Shown: positions 33,946-42,759, numbered from the stretch's first letter. The stretch: 51,736 nt of DNA from JALHQU01 sp043745295 (GCA_043745295.1 JAYTTN010000591.1:1-51736), one strand, 5' to 3'. Notes: generated by a model from the sequence alone, not told the origin. Translations and numbers: made by a program.

Positions 33946-34479
33946 ACGCGGCACCAGGAAGAGGCGGGAGAGGATCTGCGAAATGCTACACCGTCGGCGG
34001 CCCGCCGGCCACGCCCATTCCGGGAAATTTCCCCTGCCCGCCATAAGGGTCGATGGCAAAGCTCTGGCCGCCACCTCCTCGGCGACATCGCCGCCGTGTC
34101 GATCGGCCGTAGCCCGGCCAGCCGCTTGTACGCGCGGAACAAACGGACGGCGTGCGACGCGGACGGCGTCCGGGATGGCCAGCCGCCCGCCGGGAAACGC
34201 CAGGTACTCGTTCAACGCCTGCCCCTTTAGCAGCGGCATGGCGATGAACGGGATGCCGGCCGCCTCGCCGACGTAGCAGATCGGCACCAGGCACTTGTCT
34301 TCCATCGATACGAGTCGCGCGGCGGGTGGTTCCCCCGCCTCTTGCCGCTGGAGAAGTCGGTTGTGCGGCAACCGGGCGAGGGAGTTTTCCTCGGCGCAAA
34401 CACTTCTCCCGGATCACCTTCGGTCATTCGTACTAACCCAACGGGAGGCCGGGAGTGAACGGGTGTCACCAACTGCGCG
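33946..34479. other. Gene-poor stretch with coding debris
   Basis: Between the FG-GAP start and the next gene's stop no intact gene is visible. On the minus strand one frame carries a recognisable Ser/Thr kinase piece (34150-34314); other frames switch every hundred bases or so, as expected for decayed genes. The rest yields no motif I can name. Confidence 0.5.
34150..34314 (-). pseudogene. Remnant of a Ser/Thr protein kinase gene
   Basis: The frame reads CLVPICYVGEAAGIPFIAMP, LLKGQALNEYL, RLAIPDAVRVAR. This is the N-lobe to hinge stretch of planctomycete Ser/Thr kinases (VPIYQVGE-x-GVPFIAMPLLKGE-x-L). The glycine loop upstream and HRDIKP and DFG motifs downstream are missing or out of frame, so only a fragment of about 55 residues remains. 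Confidence 0.6.
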
Positions 34480-35553
34480 TCACACCGCCGGTTCCTCGGC
34501 CACGCCCAACTGTACGCCGGGGCCGGTGGCGGCCTTCGTCGGCTTCAGCAGCGGCAGCGCGAACAGCGGCTCGTCCTTTCGCAGGATCAGGTCCAGCACC
34601 CAGCAGCCGACGGCGTGCGTCGGGTCCGGGTGGTGCGGTTCGGTGCCGCGGACGTGGCGGAGGAGGGTGTCGTCGTCGCAGCCGGCGTCCAGCAGCGCGT
34701 CGAGCAGGATCGGGTACCGTTCGACGGTGCGGTCCTCGTCGATGGCGCGGGCCAGGCCGACGACGGCCTCGGTGCGCCAGCGGGGGTCGAACCGGTGCGC
34801 GCGGAACGGGTTGTCGAGTTGTTCCAGCAGCAGCTTGCCCAGCGCCTTGCGGTCGGCTTTGCCCTTCTGCTCGTCCAACAGGCCGATGCGGTTGCCGGCG
34901 GATTCGGACTTGCGGTGAACCGTCTCCTCCGCCTCGGCCTGCTTGACGCGGGGGTTCTTCACCTGCCCCAGGTCGGCCAGCGCGTCGCCGTGCGCTTTGA
35001 ATTCCAGGGCGAGCGCGGCGTTCGCGCCGGCGGTGGCCTGCGCGACCAGGGCGTCGATGCCGTACCGGCGGACGTGGTTCAGGCGGAGGTGCCCCGTCTC
35101 GGTGAACAGCAGCCGAACGGCGTCGGCGGCCGAGCGGATGGCGTCGCCGGCGAACGCGATGGCCTCCGACGCGGCGGCGCTGGCGGCGCGGAACAGCGGC
35201 ACGGCCGGGTTGGTGCGGCGGGCGGCCGTCTCCCGATACGCTTGGCGGTCGGCCGCCGGGTCGCAGGCGGCGACGATCTCCCGCTGACGGGCCTCGGCGG
35301 CGTCCACCGCGGCGGGCAGCGCGTCGGCCAACCGCTGCACCCACGGGGTGAAGTCGGCGTGCGGGATGACCTCGTTGGCGCGGTCCTCGCGGAAGCGGAG
35401 GGCGGCGCGGTACGGGCCGTCGGGCACCACGTCCCACAGCCGGCGGACGACGCCGCAGGCCAGCAGCGCCCACTTGCGCGGCGACAGCCGGTCTTCCACC
35501 CGCGCCAGCAGGGCGTCCCCGTCCGCCGCCTTCAGCCACTGGGATTCGGTCAT
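34480..35553 (-). CDS. Conserved Gemmata-type hypothetical protein
   Basis: A 357-residue soluble protein beginning MTESQWLKAADGDALL, with a helical N-terminal third containing LSPRKWALLACGVVRRLWDV. Its end (NPFRAHRFDPRWRTEAVVGLARAI, PILLDALLDAGCDDDTLLRH, AVGCWVLDLILRKDEPL) is a block I associate with a large multicopy protein family of the Gemmataceae. Function is unknown. The ATG at 35553 has GGAGG 9 nt or so upstream. Length and motif order are typical and no disruption is seen. Confidence 0.72.
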   Translation of the reverse strand: MTESQWLKAADGDALLARVEDRLSPRKWALLACGVVRRLWDVVPDGPYRAALRFREDRANEVIPHADFTPWVQRLADALPAAVDAAEARQREIVAACDPAADRQAYRETAARRTNPAVPLFRAASAAASEAIAFAGDAIRSAADAVRLLFTETGHLRLNHVRRYGIDALVAQATAGANAALALEFKAHGDALADLGQVKNPRVKQAEAEETVHRKSESAGNRIGLLDEQKGKADRKALGKLLLEQLDNPFRAHRFDPRWRTEAVVGLARAIDEDRTVERYPILLDALLDAGCDDDTLLRHVRGTEPHHPDPTHAVGCWVLDLILRKDEPLFALPLLKPTKAATGPGVQLGVAEEPAV

Positions 35554-35969
35554 CGCTTCCGCCCTCCGGTGGGTGTGAGTATTGTTCCCCCGGAAGCGGC
35601 GCAACGGAAGGTGAGTTGGGCGTGAAAAAGGCGAAGTGCCGGTGTGCCGGCGAGAGAGCGGCCGTCGATTGGACGCGAGAATTGAACGACACGCGGCGTG
35701 CGCCGACCCGTTTAGGTGGTTGCGCGAAGTCGAACGACCGAGCCGGCGGGTTCAACGTAGCCCGACTCTCCGGAGTCGGGCCGTGTGACCGTGGCAGCGC
35801 GGCCCGACTCCGGAGAGTCGGGCTACTTGGTTGGCCCCGTGCCGGTACTTTAACTTCCTACCAATGCCTGGGACGGCTTACTGGGTTTCCCCCCGCGATT
35901 CCGCACGCGCCACGCGCGGGCCAGCGGGCGGCCGACACTGCCTCCGTCCCCTCGCACACCGGGATCGCA
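35554..35969. other. Divergent intergenic region with a palindromic element
   Basis: The 416 bases between two divergent genes contain the 27-bp-arm inverted repeat at 35757-35826. The remaining sequence is less constrained and offers no ORF with a plausible start or domain. Promoters for both genes must lie here, but I cannot pick them out. Confidence 0.5.
35757..35826. repeat. Perfect 27-bp inverted repeat
   Basis: The left arm 35757-35783 (GTAGCCCGACTCTCCGGAGT...) is perfectly complementary to 35800-35826, with a 16-base loop. Each arm is itself partly palindromic around CTCCGGAG. It lies in the upstream region of the exported protein gene at 35970 and looks like a dispersed repeat. Confidence 0.8.
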
Positions 35970-36653
35970 ATGCCGTACCGCCGAACCCTCGTCCTGCTCG
36001 CCGTCGTCGCCCCGTTCGCGGCCGCCGCCGACCCGCCGGCCCTCAAGCTGTCGGTGGCCAAGACCGACCCGCCGGCGGCGGTGGCGAAGGAGGTCCGCGC
36101 GGCGCTCGACCCGGCGGCAATCGTGGTCGCCGACGCCAGCGGTGTCACCCGGCTGACACTCTGGTTCCGCGCCGACATTCCCTCCGGGGCGACGGCCGAC
36201 CAGGTGGCGAACGGCCTGACGTACCGGGAACTCGGCGAAGGCACCCTCGTCGCGGTGGTGAAGTTCGACGTGCCGTTCACCGACTTCCGCAAGCAGGACA
36301 TCCCGGCCGGCGCGTACACCCTGCGGCTGGCCGTGCAGCCGGACATCGGCGACCACAAGGACACCGCCCCGCACGCCGACTTCGGCCTGCTGGTGCCGGC
36401 GGCGAACGACCAGTCCTTGGAACCGCTGGAGGTGAAGGAGTTGATCCCGCTCAGCCGGAAGGCGACGGGGGCCGACCACCCGGCGGTGCTGCTGCTGTTC
36501 CCGCACTTCGGCAAGGACGTGGAGCCGAAGCTGGTGGCGAAGGCCGGCGGGGTGACGGTGGTGCAACTCCGCCGCCCGGTGACGGCCGGCGACAAGGCGA
36601 CGACCGTCGGCTTCGGCGTGGCGGTGGCGGGGGTGAGCGGCACGCGGAAGTGA
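35970..36653 (+). CDS. Exported hypothetical protein
   Basis: A 227-residue protein with a signal peptide (YRRTLVLLAVVAPFAAAA). The mature domain is beta-rich with DIPAGAYTLRLAVQPDIGDH and DVEPKLVAKAGGVTVVQL segments, similar in style to DUF2911-like proteins, but I do not claim membership. There are no cysteines or membrane segments. The ATG at 35970 puts the leader at the N-terminus; the longer frame would read through the palindrome. Function unknown. Confidence 0.68.
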   Translation: MPYRRTLVLLAVVAPFAAAADPPALKLSVAKTDPPAAVAKEVRAALDPAAIVVADASGVTRLTLWFRADIPSGATADQVANGLTYRELGEGTLVAVVKFDVPFTDFRKQDIPAGAYTLRLAVQPDIGDHKDTAPHADFGLLVPAANDQSLEPLEVKELIPLSRKATGADHPAVLLLFPHFGKDVEPKLVAKAGGVTVVQLRRPVTAGDKATTVGFGVAVAGVSGTRK

Positions 36654-36804
36654 CGGGTCTGCGGGAGGGCGAGGGCGGAGTGGTTCCCTTCGCTCTCCGG
36701 CGGGCCGCGCGTGAATAAACCGCTCCCCGCGATGGTCGAACACGTCGGCGGACGCCTATCACTATTCCGCGTCCGGTCCCCGCCTTCCACCCCTCGAGAG
36801 TGCC

Positions 36805-37377
36805 ATGAAAGCGCTGACGTTCGCCGCCGCCGTGCTGTGTGCCACGGTCGCCTGTTCCGCCGACGAACCGAAAGGAGCCAAACCGATGGGCCCGCTGACC
36901 TTCAAGATGACCGGCCTCGACGGCAAGGAAGTCGATCTGGCCCAGTACAAGGGCAAGGTGGTGCTGTTCGTCAACGTGGCCAGCCGGTGCGGGTACACCA
37001 AGCAGTACACCGGCCTGCAAGCCCTGTACGAAAAGTACCAGAAGGACGGCCTCGTCGTCGTCGGCGTGCCGGCCAACGAGTTCGGCGGCCAGGAGCCGGG
37101 CACGAACGAGGACATCGCCAAGTTCTGCGCCAGCAAGTACAGCGTCACCTTCCCGATGCTCGGCAAGGCGGTGGTGAAGGGCGACGGCATCGCCCCGCTG
37201 TACGCCTTCCTGACCGACAAGGCGACGAACCCGAAGTTCGCCGGCGAGATCGGCTGGAACTTCGAGAAGTTCCTGGTCGGCAAGAGCGGCGAAGTCGTCG
37301 GCCGGTACAAGAGCAAGGTCGAGCCGGACGCCGACGAACTGGTGAAGGCCGTCGAGGCCGAACTGAAAGCGAAGTGA
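36805..37377 (+). CDS. Exported glutathione peroxidase
   Basis: The 190-residue protein has a short signal sequence (KALTFAAAVLCATVACSA) with a possible lipobox at TVAC-S, so it may be a lipoprotein, followed by a complete GPx fold. Peroxidatic Cys62 lies in NVASRCGYTKQY, and the partner residues Gln96 (NEFGGQEPG) and Trp151-Asn152 (GWNFEKFLV) are present. It reduces peroxides with thiol donors, probably thioredoxin-like, outside the cytoplasm. With the exported KatG at the window's end it suggests extracytoplasmic peroxide defence. It is monocistronic. Confidence 0.92.
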   Translation: MKALTFAAAVLCATVACSADEPKGAKPMGPLTFKMTGLDGKEVDLAQYKGKVVLFVNVASRCGYTKQYTGLQALYEKYQKDGLVVVGVPANEFGGQEPGTNEDIAKFCASKYSVTFPMLGKAVVKGDGIAPLYAFLTDKATNPKFAGEIGWNFEKFLVGKSGEVVGRYKSKVEPDADELVKAVEAELKAK

Positions 37378-37687
37378 CATCGGGCGAACCGGCGGCGCGC
37401 GCCGCCGGGCTGACGGACCAAGCCCGTTCGCGGGACGAACGGCGGCGAATCGACGGAGCGGGTGTCATACCAAGGTGCGTCGATTCGTGACCATCGGCGG
37501 AGACATCGGAACACCTCTCCCCGCTGGGGAGAGGTCGGTTGCGAAGCAACCGGGTGAGGGGTCTTCTCTTCGCTTTTTGAAGCGGCAAGCGCCCCTCACC
37601 CGGCAACTGCGTTGCCGACCTCTCCCCTAGCGGGGAGAGGTGTGAAACCACCCCGCCGCCACGGCTACTATTCGATGCGATTCGGTG
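37378..37687. other. Intergenic region dominated by a long palindrome
   Basis: These 310 bases lie between two convergent genes and contain the imperfect palindrome at 37511-37643. No ORF of significance is present outside it. The palindrome could terminate transcription from either side. Confidence 0.5.
37511..37643. repeat. 133-bp imperfect palindromic element
   Basis: The ends ACACCTCTCCCCGCTGGGGAGAGG and its near complement (CCTCTCCCCTAGCGGGGAGAGGTGT) enclose inner matching segments (GTTGCGAAGCAACCGGGTGA, CCCCTCACCCGGCAACTGCG) and a short centre. The nesting of small palindromes within a large one resembles the element at 48855. Confidence 0.7.
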
Positions 37688-40222
37688 TCAGTCGTCCTTG
37701 CCCTTGTCGGTCATCACCGGCGGCTTGTACTCCTGCCACTTCAGCCCCAGCGCCACCACCCGATACTGCTTGGCCATGACCGCCCACGGGGTGCCCTTGT
37801 GCTGGGCGATCAGTTCGGCGAACGTCTCCTTGGCGGCGGCCGCCATCTCCTTCACGTCCTTCTTGCTCTCCATCTTCTCGACCGACACGAGTTGCAGGCC
37901 GACCGCCTTGTTGAACTCCGGCAGCGAGTCGGTGAGGATGCGGCCGAGGATCAGGTTGTACTCGTTCACGAACGCCAGCCGCGCCTTGGTCTGGGCGTAG
38001 GCGTACAGGAACATCGCCTTCCAGTACTTGGACTCCTCCTTGTCCATCATCTTCTTCGCCTCGTCCATCTCGTCGGCCAGCGTCTTCAGGTCGTCGTCGA
38101 GGGCGGCCAGCGGCGTCTGCTTGTTGCGGATGTCCTTCTTCACCGCGTCGTTCGCCTCGCCGGTGAACCGCGTCTGCACGCTGCTCCCCTTGTCCTTCGC
38201 CCACTTGTCGCGGATCAGCTTGAGCGCCTTGGCGGCGGCCGCGCGGACGGGGAACTTGTCGCCCGCCTTCTCGGCCTCCTCCAGCGTCATGTCGGTCTTG
38301 TAGTCGGCCAGCGCGTCGGCCGGGAAGAACACCACGTCGGCCAGGGAGTCGGCCAGCCCGGCGTCCTCGCGGGCGTCCTCGTCGATCTTGATGGGGGCCA
38401 GGGCGAGGGCGTCGAACACCGCCCGCAGCTCTTTCACGTCGGCCCCCTTGGGCATCGGCGCGAAGGCGAACCGCTCCGGCGGCTTCTCGTCCGGCGCGGC
38501 CGCCACCGCCTCCGCCTTCTCGCCGGCCGTGTGCTTCAGCGTCTGGGCCTTGTCGCCGAACCGCTCCTTGATCTTGCCCTGCGCGGCGGCCACCCACTCG
38601 GCCACCGGAATGGGGTCGTCCGCCTTCACCGGGGCGGGCACGTCCTTGCCCGCTTTCAGCGCGTCGCGGAGGGCGTGCAGGAGAACGCTGCCGGGCGGGG
38701 TGAGGCCGTCCGGCGCGCGGCGGAACTCGCGGGCCGTCTGCGTCTGGGAGCAGGCCGTCACCACCTCGACACCCTTCGGCGGGGCGTGCAGCAGGTCTTC
38801 CAGTTCCTTGCTCATCGGCTCGCTGCCGGGGCGGACGGTGTCGCTGTCCTCGTTCAGCCGGCACACGTCGAACAGCACCACCTTCTGCTGCGCCGGGCAG
38901 TCGGCGAGCGTCGCCCAGAACGCCTCCAGCGGGATCATCGCCTCGCCGGCCGGTTCGAGCATGTCGCCGTCGGCCGGCACCAGGTACGCCTTCCCGTCCT
39001 TCTGGAAGGCGTGGCCGCCGAAGTAAATCACCACCCGGTCCTGCGGCCGGCACGACTTGCAGAAGTCGGTCAGCGTCTGGTCGGCGATGGCCTTCAGCAT
39101 CGGCCGGCCGGCCGCGAACGACGGGTCCAGGTTGCCGCCGCCGTCGGTGACGAGGTAGAGCTGGTTGTTCTCCTTGTCGGCCGGCACCTTCAACAACGAC
39201 GCGAGGCGGCGGGTGACGGCGGCCAGTTCGGACTGCGCGACCGACTTCTGCTTCGGGTTGGCCGGGATACTCATCGACACGCCGTCGGTCAGCGGGTTGC
39301 AGTACAGGTAGCGGGTGGAACTGAGGACCAGCATCCGCCGGGCGAACGTCGGGTTGGCGGTGAGGACCGGCTTGACGGGGGCGGGCGTCGGGCTGGAGAT
39401 CGAGTTGGGCTGACCGGGTTCCGGGATCACGGGTTCCGGCTTGTCCTTGTCCTTCGGCTTGGCCTTCATGCCCAGGGCACCGGCTACGGCGTCCCACTTC
39501 CACGCGAGGACGCCACCGCCGCCGAGCAGCAGGACGCCGAACACGCCGAGGACGACCCACTTGGTCGTTCCGGACGACTTCTTGTACTGTCGCTTCTTGC
39601 CCGGCCGGCTGCCGTCCTCGTCCTGGCGGAACCGCCGCGCGCCGTCCTCGGACGGCGCGTCCTGGAAGCCGCCGGTGAACGGCACACCGGGCGCGGCGGG
39701 CGGCGTGTAGGCCGGGGCCGGCGCGGTGGGGTAGCCCGGCGGCGCGCCGTAACCCGGCGGCGGGGCATACGGATAGCCGGGAGGCGGGGCGTAACCGTAG
39801 CCCGGCGGCGGAGCATACGGATACCCCGGCGGAGTCCCGTAGCCCGGCGGCGGGGCGGGATAGCCGGGGGGCGGGCCGTAGCCCGGCGGCGGGGCGTAGG
39901 GGTAGCCCGGCGGCGTCCCCGGATACCCCTGTGGGACGGGCGGATAGCCGGCCGGCGGCGAGGGGTAGTTCGGCGGCGCGGCGATCGGTGCGGGCGGGAT
40001 CGCCGGCGGCGGGCCGATGAGGGTCGGGTCGAGCGGGCTGGGGAAGGCGGTGGCCGGCGGGTCGGCCGAGCGCGGAGCCGCGACCGGCACTGGGGCCGAC
40101 GCGGTCGCCCGCACCACCGCCCCGCAGCTCTTGCACTTCACCGCCTTGTCCGCCCACGCGGCGGGAATGCGGAGAGTTTCTTGGCAACCGGGGCAAACGG
40201 CCGACACCGAGGGCGTGGACAT
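37688..40222 (-). CDS. Caspase-like (C14 family) membrane protein with zinc-ribbon and Pro/Gly/Tyr repeats
   Basis: An 844-residue protein. It opens with a zinc-ribbon (CPGCQ-x17-CKSC, residues 10-33), then about 90 residues of PPPGYG/PPGYPYA repeats, a basic stretch, one membrane helix (221-241) and a periplasmic-side or cytosolic caspase-like domain. The catalytic dyad is probably His404 (VVIYFGGHAFQ) and Cys454 (KVVLFDVCRLNE), with the helical C-terminal half of about 300 residues rich in charged helices. C14 peptidases cleave after basic or acidic residues; bacterial ones act in regulated proteolysis or cell death. Start at 40222 is well supported. Targets are unknown. Confidence 0.88.
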   Translation of the reverse strand: MSTPSVSAVCPGCQETLRIPAAWADKAVKCKSCGAVVRATASAPVPVAAPRSADPPATAFPSPLDPTLIGPPPAIPPAPIAAPPNYPSPPAGYPPVPQGYPGTPPGYPYAPPPGYGPPPGYPAPPPGYGTPPGYPYAPPPGYGYAPPPGYPYAPPPGYGAPPGYPTAPAPAYTPPAAPGVPFTGGFQDAPSEDGARRFRQDEDGSRPGKKRQYKKSSGTTKWVVLGVFGVLLLGGGGVLAWKWDAVAGALGMKAKPKDKDKPEPVIPEPGQPNSISSPTPAPVKPVLTANPTFARRMLVLSSTRYLYCNPLTDGVSMSIPANPKQKSVAQSELAAVTRRLASLLKVPADKENNQLYLVTDGGGNLDPSFAAGRPMLKAIADQTLTDFCKSCRPQDRVVIYFGGHAFQKDGKAYLVPADGDMLEPAGEAMIPLEAFWATLADCPAQQKVVLFDVCRLNEDSDTVRPGSEPMSKELEDLLHAPPKGVEVVTACSQTQTAREFRRAPDGLTPPGSVLLHALRDALKAGKDVPAPVKADDPIPVAEWVAAAQGKIKERFGDKAQTLKHTAGEKAEAVAAAPDEKPPERFAFAPMPKGADVKELRAVFDALALAPIKIDEDAREDAGLADSLADVVFFPADALADYKTDMTLEEAEKAGDKFPVRAAAAKALKLIRDKWAKDKGSSVQTRFTGEANDAVKKDIRNKQTPLAALDDDLKTLADEMDEAKKMMDKEESKYWKAMFLYAYAQTKARLAFVNEYNLILGRILTDSLPEFNKAVGLQLVSVEKMESKKDVKEMAAAAKETFAELIAQHKGTPWAVMAKQYRVVALGLKWQEYKPPVMTDKGKDD

Positions 40223-40434
40223 CGCGGGCGACTCCGAAAGGCGAACCGGCAGGCAGTTCCTATTAGACCCATCTTAGTGTCGAGAGTTCCCACACCCAAC
40301 GCAACCTCCGTCGGCGGACGTGACACCGGGGCACGAAACTCGCGCGGGGGACGACCGGATTTCAGCCGCCCGCCGTGGCGACCGCCCACGCGGGCATGTA
40401 GAATGCACGTTATCACGTCGAGGGGGATCCGATC

Positions 40435-40830
40435 ATGACCGCGACCGCCGAACCGCCCGTCACGAAGCCGCTGTCGCCGGTGGAGTACGTCCGCCGGCTG
40501 CCGGGGGAAGACAAGCAGGCGGTGTTCCTGGCCCTGCTCCGCGAGGCCGTGTCGTGGAACGGGGACGCCGGCCTGCTGCCCATCGACGACGAGGACGGGC
40601 GGCCGTTCGGGTACTACGTCACACAGAAGGTGGCTCAAGAGCGGTGGGACCGGCTGGTGGCCGACATGCCGCCGGAGGTCCGCGAACACATGCTGAAGCC
40701 GCTCCCCGCCGACTTCGATCCGGACGACTGCCTGACCGAGGAGGAGATGGAAGCGATCAGGCAGGAGGCCGATCGGAAAGCGACAGAATCACGATCTTCA
40801 TTGTCGAGCCGAACAGCCGTCCCCGCGTAA
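40435..40830 (+). CDS. Small hypothetical protein
   Basis: A 131-residue acidic protein starting MTATAEPPVTKPLSPVEYVR with AGGGGG 8 nt upstream of its ATG. It is mostly helical, with no signal peptide and no recognised domain. The C-terminal portion (ATESRSSLSSRTAVPA) overlaps on the opposite strand the 3' end of the next gene by 74 bases. That pairing, with a small second gene of similar size, recalls a convergent antitoxin/toxin arrangement, but neither protein has a recognisable toxin or antitoxin fold. Confidence 0.6.
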   Translation: MTATAEPPVTKPLSPVEYVRRLPGEDKQAVFLALLREAVSWNGDAGLLPIDDEDGRPFGYYVTQKVAQERWDRLVADMPPEVREHMLKPLPADFDPDDCLTEEEMEAIRQEADRKATESRSSLSSRTAVPA

Positions 40831-41071
40831 CGTGAACGGTGTACTTAACCCACGTGTTCGAGTTGAATCGCCACAGGTACGTCGCGGGTCGCACGCCAGC
40901 CTGGAGTTCGGCCCCCGCCGGCACACCGAGTCGCCGCTCCAGTTCGCCCAGCAACTCGGTTTCGAGGATTCGCGCCACTTCCGGATTGCCCGTCGGCGGT
41001 TGCGCGTTACGTTCCCGCCACGCACGGTATTCGGCCTCCGCTTCGCGGTACACCTTCACCTCGATTCGCAT
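40757..41071 (-). CDS. Small hypothetical protein overlapping its convergent neighbour
   Basis: The frame encodes 104 residues beginning MRIEVKVYREAEAEYRAWRE, a basic helical head, and ending with a beta-rich segment (ATYLWRFNSNTWVKYTVHVT, MKIVILSLSDRPPA) that faintly recalls ParE/RelE-like folds. ATG at 41071 is used because GGGGAGG lies 7 nt upstream; the GTG 6 nt earlier sits too close. It overlaps the convergent gene at 40435-40830 by 74 bases at their 3' ends. Whether both are functional is not settled by the sequence. Confidence 0.55.
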   Translation of the reverse strand: MRIEVKVYREAEAEYRAWRERNAQPPTGNPEVARILETELLGELERRLGVPAGAELQAGVRPATYLWRFNSNTWVKYTVHVTRGRLFGSTMKIVILSLSDRPPA

Positions 41072-41157
41072 CTCCACGCCTCCCCGGTTGTGAGGAGTGT
41101 AGCCGCATAGCGGCCGAGCGGGTAGCGTGACACCATCACCGCCAACGGGAAGCCGCC

Positions 41158-42156
41158 ATGAACATCGTCATGATCGAGGGGGACGGCATCGGGCCGGAGG
41201 TGACGGGGGCCGCGAAGGAGGTCATTTCCGCCGCCGGCGTGAAGATCGACTGGATCGCGGCCGACGCCGGGGTGGGGGCCGCGGAGAAGCACGGCGAGCC
41301 GCTGCCGGAAGAGACGCTCGACCTCATCCGCAAGCACCGCGTCGCGCTGAAGGGGCCGTGTACCACCCCCATCGGCAAGGGGTTCCGCAGCATCAACGTG
41401 CGGCTGCGGAAGGGGCTGGACCTGTACGCCAGCGTGCGGCCGGTGAAGACCCTGCCGGGCGTGAAGACGCCGTACACGAATGTCGATTTGGTCGTCGTCC
41501 GCGAGAACACCGAGGGGCTGTACGCCGGGCTGGAACACCAGGTGGTGCCGGGGGTCATCGAGAGCCTACGGATCATCACCCGGCCGGCGTGCGAGCGGAT
41601 CGTCCGCTACGCCTTCGAGTTCGCCCGAAACCACGGCCGGCACACCGTCACCTTCTGCCACAAGGCGGACGTGATGCGGCTGTCCGACGGGCTGTTCCTG
41701 GAGTGCGCCCGCGAGGTGGCCGACGACTTCCCGTTCATCCGCTTCGAAGAAAAGCCCATCGATAACATCTGCCTGGATTTGGCGCTCGACCCGACGCGGT
41801 ACGACGTGCTGGTGATGGAGAACCTGTTCGGCGACGTGATCTCGGACCTGTGCGCCGGGCTGGTGGGCGGGCTGGGGGTGGTGCCGGGGGCGAACCTGGG
41901 CAGCCGGTACGCGGTGTTCGAGGCCGTCCACGGCAGCGCGCCGGACATCGCCGGGCAGGGCAAGGCGAACCCGATCGCCGTCATCCGCAGCGCGGCGATG
42001 ATGCTGGATCACGTCGGCGAGCGGGCGGCGGCGGCGCGGATCGAGGCGTCGGTGGCGACGACGCTGACGGCCGGCGTCGGCCTCACCCGCGACCTCGGCG
42101 GCGACGGCACTACCGCGAGCATTACACGGGAGCTGGTGAGGAATTTGGGGGCGTGA
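41158..42156 (+). CDS. NAD-dependent isocitrate dehydrogenase (IDH/IPMDH family)
   Basis: The 332-residue protein begins with the nucleotide-facing MNIVMIEGDGIGPEV and contains the SINVRLRKGLDLYASVRPVK and VVVRENTEGLYAGLEH segments characteristic of NAD-isocitrate dehydrogenases, distinguishing them from isopropylmalate dehydrogenase. The C-terminal GSAPDIAGQGKANPIA metal/substrate motif is complete. It decarboxylates isocitrate to 2-oxoglutarate in the citric acid cycle. The length is normal for the short bacterial form. It is monocistronic. Confidence 0.93.
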   Translation: MNIVMIEGDGIGPEVTGAAKEVISAAGVKIDWIAADAGVGAAEKHGEPLPEETLDLIRKHRVALKGPCTTPIGKGFRSINVRLRKGLDLYASVRPVKTLPGVKTPYTNVDLVVVRENTEGLYAGLEHQVVPGVIESLRIITRPACERIVRYAFEFARNHGRHTVTFCHKADVMRLSDGLFLECAREVADDFPFIRFEEKPIDNICLDLALDPTRYDVLVMENLFGDVISDLCAGLVGGLGVVPGANLGSRYAVFEAVHGSAPDIAGQGKANPIAVIRSAAMMLDHVGERAAAARIEASVATTLTAGVGLTRDLGGDGTTASITRELVRNLGA

Positions 42157-42159
42157 GTA

Positions 42160-42609
42160 CTATTCGTCAAGGTTGTGGATGATATCGATGATCACGCAGT
42201 TTCTCGAACTGAAATATCGGCTCTCGACACCCCGCGTCGCCGTACTCACCCAGTGCTTCCCGCACGGCAATTTCCAGAGAATCCACGAGATTTCCAAGTC
42301 GGGATTGGCGATCAACGGATTTTTCGGATCGTCATCGGTCACCGGCGACATGAGCAGATCTGATAGATTGCATCCGTATTTGCACCTGTTCGTGTCCTTC
42401 AGCCGCCGAGGGCGCAACGGATTCGGATCTTTGATCCCCTGAATTCCGAAGTGGTATTGGGCGGATGATGTTGTTTGAATGGTCTGGACGGCTTCGCGGT
42501 ACGTTGTCGGGCAGTTGCAAGTGGGGAAGCCGTGGCGAGTGTAGACGAATAGAATCGCCGCCAATCCGCCGATGATCAGCACAATCGCTGCCCGCACGAT
42601 CGTCTTCAT
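42160..42609 (-). CDS. Membrane-anchored cysteine-containing hypothetical protein
   Basis: A 149-residue protein starting MKTIVRAAIVLIIGGLAAIL, one membrane helix or uncleaved signal, then an external part with six to seven cysteines (CNC, CKYGC, PCGK, RNC) likely forming disulfides. The ATG at 42609 has AGGG 5 nt upstream. Base composition is visibly less GC-rich than the rest of the window. It is the last of three minus-strand genes after the transglutaminase-Rhs chimera, so it could belong to the same acquired cassette, possibly an immunity-type protein. No family recognised. Confidence 0.62.
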   Translation of the reverse strand: MKTIVRAAIVLIIGGLAAILFVYTRHGFPTCNCPTTYREAVQTIQTTSSAQYHFGIQGIKDPNPLRPRRLKDTNRCKYGCNLSDLLMSPVTDDDPKNPLIANPDLEISWILWKLPCGKHWVSTATRGVESRYFSSRNCVIIDIIHNLDE

Positions 42610-42759
42610 GTATTCCCTGTTCGAGGCAAAGCCATTTTGCAACGTGGGCGCATGGCGAATATCGGTCGTCACTTCATTCATTTTGTCACGCAGTTGTCGC
42701 CGTTGCGAAACCTGGGGGCGTGATGGCCGAATAAACAGATGACAGAAGACTCGACGAAC

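Noticed and set aside
37511..37643. CRISPR array
   Set aside because: The repeats here are inverted and nested, not direct repeats with unique spacers.
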